A stretch of DNA of 64,000 bases from Marinobacter maroccanus (GTDB taxonomy: Bacteria > Pseudomonadota > Gammaproteobacteria > Pseudomonadales > Oleiphilaceae): NCBI RefSeq assembly GCF_002933275.1, contig NZ_PSSX01000018.1, positions 1 through 64,000 of the forward strand, read 5' to 3'. The notes beneath the pieces were generated by a model. It ran no database searches, had not been told where the DNA came from, and saw nothing but the letters and a program-made list of their open reading frames with translations. This document shows positions 59,381 to 64,000 of this stretch, in pieces (within the stretch, counting starts at the first letter, position 1; every line of letters starts with the position of its first letter). A program made the position numbers and the translations under genes.

Positions 59381-60684
59381 GGGGACCGAACGGCCATCAT
59401 CCTCTGCTCGATCTTATTCAGCAGCTTTACAATGCCCGGGAACTGGTTGTAGATGCGTATGAGCGCTCTGGCGTGGATCTGGACGACAAAGCGTTAAGTC
59501 AGATAGAACCCCTGATGAAAACTCACCTGCTGCGCAAGGAAGGGTCCTCGGGCATACGGCTGAATCAGAAACTGCAGAAGGTGTTTGATGCGGCGCTACG
59601 CAAAGATCGGATAGCGGCCATCAATACTGACCTCAATTCAGAACTGCAGGCAGCGGAACTGGCTATGCGTCAGCTCCAGGATGTGAAGTATCAGGGCATG
59701 TTCGATGAAATGCTGGCTGCTCGGGACGAGGTAGAACAGCACCTGTTGTCCATTTACGACATTCTGGATGACAGCAGTACGACTATCTTCAACCGGGTCA
59801 CCAGCAGTTACGGGATTCGGAGCAATCCGGATATTCGGCGCCGTGAAAATGAACTTTACAGCCGGCAGCTTGCGAACCTGGTGGAAAGCTACAACCAGAT
59901 GCGTTCAAGCCTCAATGACGAGCCGTTCTCGCTGGATCCGGAGATAAGTGGGTTTATCGCTAACCTCGATATCCGGTGTATGGAAGTGGTGGATCGGATA
60001 CGGCGGACTCAGAACACCATCCGGGACAACCTGTTCAAGGTGCGAGAGCTTGAGGCACGAGCTCGGAAGATCCGAGCGGTTGCCGATCATATGCGGCACA
60101 ATCCGGGATTCGAAGCCTTGAGGACACAGGATGCGCTGGATAAGCACCCGTATTTCAGGACCATCAATCCCTTGCCGGCGGTCGCCATACCCAACCTCAA
60201 CGATGTCGGGGTAGAGGAAGCCTGCACTGAGCTGGTTGGACGGCTCAGCGAGACACTTAAGTACGAAGCCCCGAAGGTGACGCGAGAAGATTCCACGCTG
60301 CGCGAGAAAACTCAGGCAGAGCATGTTGCCGAAGTGTCCCCGCTCGACAAGATGGTTAAACGGATGCTGGCACAGTGCATTGAGAACAACGCGCCTATTT
60401 CCGCACTTGAATTCTGGAACTCTGAAGGGCGAGACAACGAGATTGCCAATCTGGACGAAAGTGAATGGCTTTACGCAATTGCACTGTATATGGATGGCGA
60501 TCCGGTATTGCCCGGCGGCCAGGATACCTCTCATTTTGTAGGCCTCTACACCCATGCGACCTCCGCTCACCCACTGGCTGGTTCTTGTGATCTAGTTGAC
60601 CTGTATGTGTACCCGGTCGGCATTTCCCTTGAAGATGTGAAAAAGAAGGTGCACGAAACTCCAAGCCCTGAGGTTTTCTCATGA
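59377..60684 (+). CDS. MksF/JetA-like kleisin subunit
   Basis: 435 aa, helical, with an N-terminal helix-turn-helix-like region and a long coiled middle (about 80-220). It overlaps the JetB-like gene by four bases and the JetD-like gene by four. Length agrees with JetA/MksF (450-500 aa). Sequence similarity to known JetA could not be judged by eye, so the assignment rests on context. Confidence 0.65.
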   Translation: MRGPNGHHPLLDLIQQLYNARELVVDAYERSGVDLDDKALSQIEPLMKTHLLRKEGSSGIRLNQKLQKVFDAALRKDRIAAINTDLNSELQAAELAMRQLQDVKYQGMFDEMLAARDEVEQHLLSIYDILDDSSTTIFNRVTSSYGIRSNPDIRRRENELYSRQLANLVESYNQMRSSLNDEPFSLDPEISGFIANLDIRCMEVVDRIRRTQNTIRDNLFKVRELEARARKIRAVADHMRHNPGFEALRTQDALDKHPYFRTINPLPAVAIPNLNDVGVEEACTELVGRLSETLKYEAPKVTREDSTLREKTQAEHVAEVSPLDKMVKRMLAQCIENNAPISALEFWNSEGRDNEIANLDESEWLYAIALYMDGDPVLPGGQDTSHFVGLYTHATSAHPLAGSCDLVDLYVYPVGISLEDVKKKVHETPSPEVFS

Positions 60685-61544
60685 AACCGACACGCCGTGA
60701 AATCAAACAGGCGCTGAAGGTTGCTCAATCCCCGGAAACGACATTCACGCGAAACAAGACACTGGAAAGCCTCGCGGCTCGAGGCCTGGGTTTCGTTAAC
60801 GGTAAGGCTTATTCGATTTCCCGGCAGCAAAAGCTGGACTTGAAAGGCTGGCTCTCTCACCAGTCGATTGATTGGACCACTCCATGGTCCGCTTTTGAAG
60901 GTGACCGGTTGGAGACGGCCGAGGTCGCTACCGATGAGAAGCTGTCCGCGTCTACCGATAATCGGGAGCGGGTCCTAGTCAGTGCCATTGGGCCCACTGT
61001 GAGGGTAAACAGTACCACCCTCCCCGAGCTAGAGGGTTCTCATGTTTCACTGGTGACCGAATTCGTCCGCACCATCGAGTGCGACCACCTGCTGGTTGTG
61101 GAGAACCTGCCTGCCTTTAACTCCCTGTACCGGTTATTGCTCAATTTCCAGGGCCAAAGCGTTCTTGCCGTGTATAGAGGCGATCCGACACGGCCTATGG
61201 GCCAGACATGGGCAAAACGTATGTCTGAGGAGATGGACATCCCCCTGGCAGCCTATATGGATTATGACCCTGCTGGACTTGTCATCGCGATCGGGTCTGG
61301 TGCCCAGACCATTATCCTTCCCCGTGTATCGGATTTGGAAAATGTAAATGGTAGTCAAACCGATTTCACCAATCAGCACATTCAATGGGAACAATTGCGC
61401 CGGATGGGGGTGCCAGGCCAACTTTCATTTCATTGCGATTACCTCGGAGCTCGCAAAAGAGGGTTTACGCAGGAGCGGATGCTGGCTCTAGGTATAGCTC
61501 ACCAGTGGTTTCCTATCTCCCCGGGGACAGCGCATGGCAAATAA
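60681..61544 (+). CDS. Toprim-domain nuclease subunit (JetD/MksG-like)
   Basis: 287 aa. C-terminal Toprim domain with E141 (VVENLPAF) and D194-x-D196 (YMDYDPAG), the metal-binding triad that cuts DNA in JetD and MksG. The N-terminal 100 residues are helical with a winged-helix look. It is shorter than classical JetD (about 380-400 aa), so the N-terminal arm is reduced. It overlaps the WYL gene by eleven bases. Confidence 0.8.
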   Translation: MKPTRREIKQALKVAQSPETTFTRNKTLESLAARGLGFVNGKAYSISRQQKLDLKGWLSHQSIDWTTPWSAFEGDRLETAEVATDEKLSASTDNRERVLVSAIGPTVRVNSTTLPELEGSHVSLVTEFVRTIECDHLLVVENLPAFNSLYRLLLNFQGQSVLAVYRGDPTRPMGQTWAKRMSEEMDIPLAAYMDYDPAGLVIAIGSGAQTIILPRVSDLENVNGSQTDFTNQHIQWEQLRRMGVPGQLSFHCDYLGARKRGFTQERMLALGIAHQWFPISPGTAHGK

Positions 61545-62391
61545 AAGCGATTTCCGGGAGTTTTCAAGACAGGACCGGTACCGGGCAATGGAAGTACTTC
61601 TGAACTGGGAAGGGGGATGCAACGCCTCGCGGCTCGGGCGCTTGTTCAACGTCCGGCGTGAAAATGTCACCCGATACATTCAGGATTACCGGGAAACCTA
61701 TCCGGGACAAATGTGGTACGACTCGGTCGGAAAGATCTTCAAACCGACTACTACGTTTACGCCGAAGTGCACTCGGGGCATCATCAGTGAGTATATCGAC
61801 TTCGCCCGGCGGTTCCCTGCTGAGCACAGTGGATCTTTTAACGGAGGAAACTGGCTCGATTGCGGTCCACGGCCCCACATTGAGCCGGAACCCAAAGTTT
61901 TCCGGACAATCGTTCAGGCGATCAAGGAATGCCAGGTCATCGCGGTCCGGTACCGTTCATGGAACCATCCGAGCGGCCGGGACCGAAAGGTACACCCGCA
62001 TGCCCTCGCCTATTCTGGCCTGAGATGGCATTGCCGGGCCTTTGATGAAGAAACTCAGAGCTACCGAGATTTCCATCTGGGAAGGTTCGAGTCGATTGCT
62101 TTGGTGGGTAAAGCCGGCGAAGCAATCATGGGAGAAGCTGATCACGACTGGCATCAACAGGTTGATTTACTCCTGATACCGAACCCGGAGCTTAGTGAAC
62201 AAGAACAACAGCTCGTTCGCGCAGATTACAGTATGGACCGGGGTTGCTTGACCGTCAGATCGCGTCGCGCTATGGCGCAGTACGTTCTGATGAGCTATCA
62301 CGTCTCCCCCAATGGAGACATTCCAGAAAACCCACGGCAACGGCCCCTAGTGTGTTCCAACCTTGATATTGTTGCGAGTGTGTTGTTTTAG
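61534..62391 (+). CDS. WYL-domain regulator (CapW/BrxR type)
   Basis: 285 aa. N-terminal winged-helix (about 8-60, GRLFNVRRENVTRYIQDYRE), a middle linker and a WYL domain (about 135-190: VRYRSWNHPSG, HPHALAYSGLRWHCRAF and YRDFHLGRFESI), then a C-terminal extension. Proteins of this build repress phage-defence operons and release them on sensing a nucleic-acid signal. Here the regulator is the last gene of the operon it probably controls. Confidence 0.88.
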   Translation: MANKSDFREFSRQDRYRAMEVLLNWEGGCNASRLGRLFNVRRENVTRYIQDYRETYPGQMWYDSVGKIFKPTTTFTPKCTRGIISEYIDFARRFPAEHSGSFNGGNWLDCGPRPHIEPEPKVFRTIVQAIKECQVIAVRYRSWNHPSGRDRKVHPHALAYSGLRWHCRAFDEETQSYRDFHLGRFESIALVGKAGEAIMGEADHDWHQQVDLLLIPNPELSEQEQQLVRADYSMDRGCLTVRSRRAMAQYVLMSYHVSPNGDIPENPRQRPLVCSNLDIVASVLF

Positions 62392-62442
62392 TTAATACGC
62401 ATGGTCTGACTTCAGCTTTCACCTATAACTCAGGGTGCTGCT

Positions 62443-64000
62443 TTATACGGTGTGCCATGTGCCAGTCGACGCCTCATACTCAGCAACACCCACCGCCACT
62501 AGCGATTGCAGGCCCTCCTCAACTGACTTTATGGGTTTCCGTTTGAACAGCTCGGCCAGGCTTTCAGTGGTGTGAGAGCGCTCTGCTAAAGCCTCCCGGA
62601 GCACTCTAAGTTGGTCGGGAATGGCTTTCGGGAACGCCGCTTTGCTCTTGCTAGTGACGGCTTCCATTTTCGAGGCGGCTGCCTTCGGAGCTATATCTAC
62701 TTCCGTCTGGATAGCATCTGGAGCCTGATACTCAGGACGCAGCCAGCGAACGACGCCTCGTGACTCTTCCTCGGCTCGCTGCTTGTTGAGGTCGACCAAC
62801 CTAATCAGTAATTCTTCCTCAGCTTCCGCTTGGTCAGACCTCTTGTCAGTAAGTGGAGTTGTAGCACCTGGGCATCCTACTAACTTATCGGCTAAGTCTG
62901 ACCAACCGTAGGCTTCAAATACAGCGCGGTCCAGGTCGTCGTGGAGTTCTTTGACAAGCTCAATCAACCCATTTTCATATATTTCTTTTTCTCTTGGTTT
63001 GTTGTGTATCGATTTGCCAGCGTTTACCAATTCGAGAACGTTATACATGTTGGTGAGTGTGAGGCCGGGATAAATCGCCTGTTGAGCTTTGCGGTGAGCG
63101 TCAATGCGATTGGCTAAGTCATTAATCCTCGCGAGCAAATCGGTTGTAGCGTTAGGAAAAGGAAAGTTTAGAAAGCATGGACCGTTCTGCCATCTGGGCC
63201 GGCTCTCAAGAAGCCCTCCCTGCGCTAATGCCCAACAAACATGCAGGCGACTCGACAATACTCCGAGTGTCATTGCATCTTCCAGCGCAACAACTGCTAA
63301 GGAGCCGTCAGCTATAGAGTCTCCAGCATCTAGAAAAACAAATATACGGTGTTTAGAAACTTCGCTGGTAGCGATGTATCGTTTTAATGAGGAAATCGCA
63401 TGTCGCATATCACCTCTACCGCGACCAAACAGCCACCAATTTTCTTTAAAGAATTTGTCCTTACTCTGGCTACGAAATGGCCGAACATCCGAGAGAATCT
63501 TCTGGAACCCTTGTGGGAAATTTTTCCGAGCTGAGTCAGAATCCAGTCCAAAAAAATCTATGCAATATCGCGGTGATCGCCGTTTCGTCAAATCACTACC
63601 CGCCACTAGCTGAGGAAGAAAACGCTGGCTTTCGGGAAAAGAGTTAAGCCATTCCTCACGCTGCTCCGGTGAGACTAGGAAACCATCTCCCACAAGCTTG
63701 ACCCCTTGAAACACCATGCCCGAGTTAGCGGTCAGCCCCTTAGCTTCCACCAGAGCGGCGCCCACGCCAAGGTCGGGGAATATTCTTCCTGATGCTGAAG
63801 AAAACTGCACATGACGAGCGTCACTTCCCGCTGAAGCAGTTTCGGCTGTAACCTTTAATCGTACTCCGCTACCCTCACCAGAGGCCAAAACTGTCATCGA
63901 AATGCGCACAGCGGCTCCGTCGTTGCCGTCCACCCAAGGGTGGTCAGGAATGGCCAAGCGAATATGTGTATTATTTTCGAGGTGTGGCGCGGTTACCCCA
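62443..64000 (-). CDS. MmeI-like DNA methyltransferase/restriction enzyme, C-terminal part (runs off the window)
   Basis: 519 codons in the window, open at the right edge (coding continues through 64000 as APHLENNTHIRLAIPDHPW). Target-recognition signs of type IIL/MmeI-like and DISARM-type methyltransferases are visible: DHPWVDG-AVRISMTV, ENWWLFGR, RYIATSEVSKHRIFVFLD, and LGVLSSRLHVCWALAQGG. The last 60 residues form a winged-helix-like end (LREALAERSHTTESLAELFKRK). The catalytic methylase and nuclease parts would be outside the window. Converges with the WYL gene, 51 bases apart. Confidence 0.8.
   Translation of the reverse strand, partial: GVTAPHLENNTHIRLAIPDHPWVDGNDGAAVRISMTVLASGEGSGVRLKVTAETASAGSDARHVQFSSASGRIFPDLGVGAALVEAKGLTANSGMVFQGVKLVGDGFLVSPEQREEWLNSFPESQRFLPQLVAGSDLTKRRSPRYCIDFFGLDSDSARKNFPQGFQKILSDVRPFRSQSKDKFFKENWWLFGRGRGDMRHAISSLKRYIATSEVSKHRIFVFLDAGDSIADGSLAVVALEDAMTLGVLSSRLHVCWALAQGGLLESRPRWQNGPCFLNFPFPNATTDLLARINDLANRIDAHRKAQQAIYPGLTLTNMYNVLELVNAGKSIHNKPREKEIYENGLIELVKELHDDLDRAVFEAYGWSDLADKLVGCPGATTPLTDKRSDQAEAEEELLIRLVDLNKQRAEEESRGVVRWLRPEYQAPDAIQTEVDIAPKAAASKMEAVTSKSKAAFPKAIPDQLRVLREALAERSHTTESLAELFKRKPIKSVEEGLQSLVAVGVAEYEASTGTWHTV

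Noticed and set aside
1-64000. CRISPR arrays, tRNA and rRNA genes, intact insertion sequences or an integrase
   Set aside because: No regularly spaced direct repeats of CRISPR size, no tRNA-like or rRNA sequence recognised, and no transposase or tyrosine recombinase among the open frames.

Overview
The window looks like about 64 kb of a large conjugative plasmid from a marine gammaproteobacterium. The protein style (F-type transfer genes, C-P lyase cluster, RepA) is most like Marinobacter and relatives; this is inference from recognition, not a search. Plasmid nature rests on a replication initiator (50533-51783), a MobF relaxase with coupling protein, a near-complete F-type type IV secretion gene set, an ardC antirestriction gene, toxin-antitoxin genes and small regulators all in one stretch.

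Layout. (1) 1-7501: leading-region ardC behind a near-consensus promoter, a divergent small regulator gene, a hairpin-rich candidate oriT (1446-1748), then an R388-like order of small accessory protein, coupling protein TraD and MobF relaxase TraI, then a membrane and a periplasmic protein of unknown role. (2) 27822-7502, minus strand: one long transfer operon, in order of transcription small periplasmic protein, dsbC-like, traA, traL, traE, traK, traB, traV, traC, traN in two genes, traW, traU, trbC, S26 peptidase, traF, traH, traG, lytic transglycosylase, S49 protease. A promoter with an overlapping palindrome lies at 27863-27891. (3) 27897-29727: a small regulator, a lipoprotein and a membrane protein. 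(4) 30068-41829: a complete phosphonate cluster phnF-DCE-GHIJKLMNP plus an EamA permease, with a three-unit Pho box and two PhnF-like operators. Paralogous small regulator genes and copies of a dispersed repeat lie on both sides. (5) 42102-49810: a signalling module with a six-TM double-kinase hybrid sensor, an alpha/beta hydrolase, a receiver protein with an unrecognised output region, a LuxR-type regulator and three proteins of unknown function. (6) 49831-52872: a 21-bp tandem repeat, an orphan HigA-type regulator, RepA, and a Xre-RES toxin-antitoxin pair. (7) 53124-54643: two integron-type gene cassettes with attC sites and no integrase in the window; each encodes a nuclease-like protein. 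(8) 55029-62391: a five-gene Wadjet/Mks-like operon with unusual gene order and a WYL regulator, followed by the end of a large MmeI-like restriction-modification enzyme that runs off the right edge.

The genes suggest a self-transmissible plasmid that carries phosphorus scavenging (phosphonate uptake and C-P bond cleavage under phosphate starvation), a possibly undescribed sensory or cell-cell signalling system, and an arsenal against other DNA elements (ArdC to evade restriction on entry; Wadjet-like, nuclease cassettes and restriction-modification to exclude rivals). The least explained parts are the signalling module 42591-49810, the GIY-YIG/EVE-like cassette, the reversed Wadjet-like operon, and the two-gene TraN.
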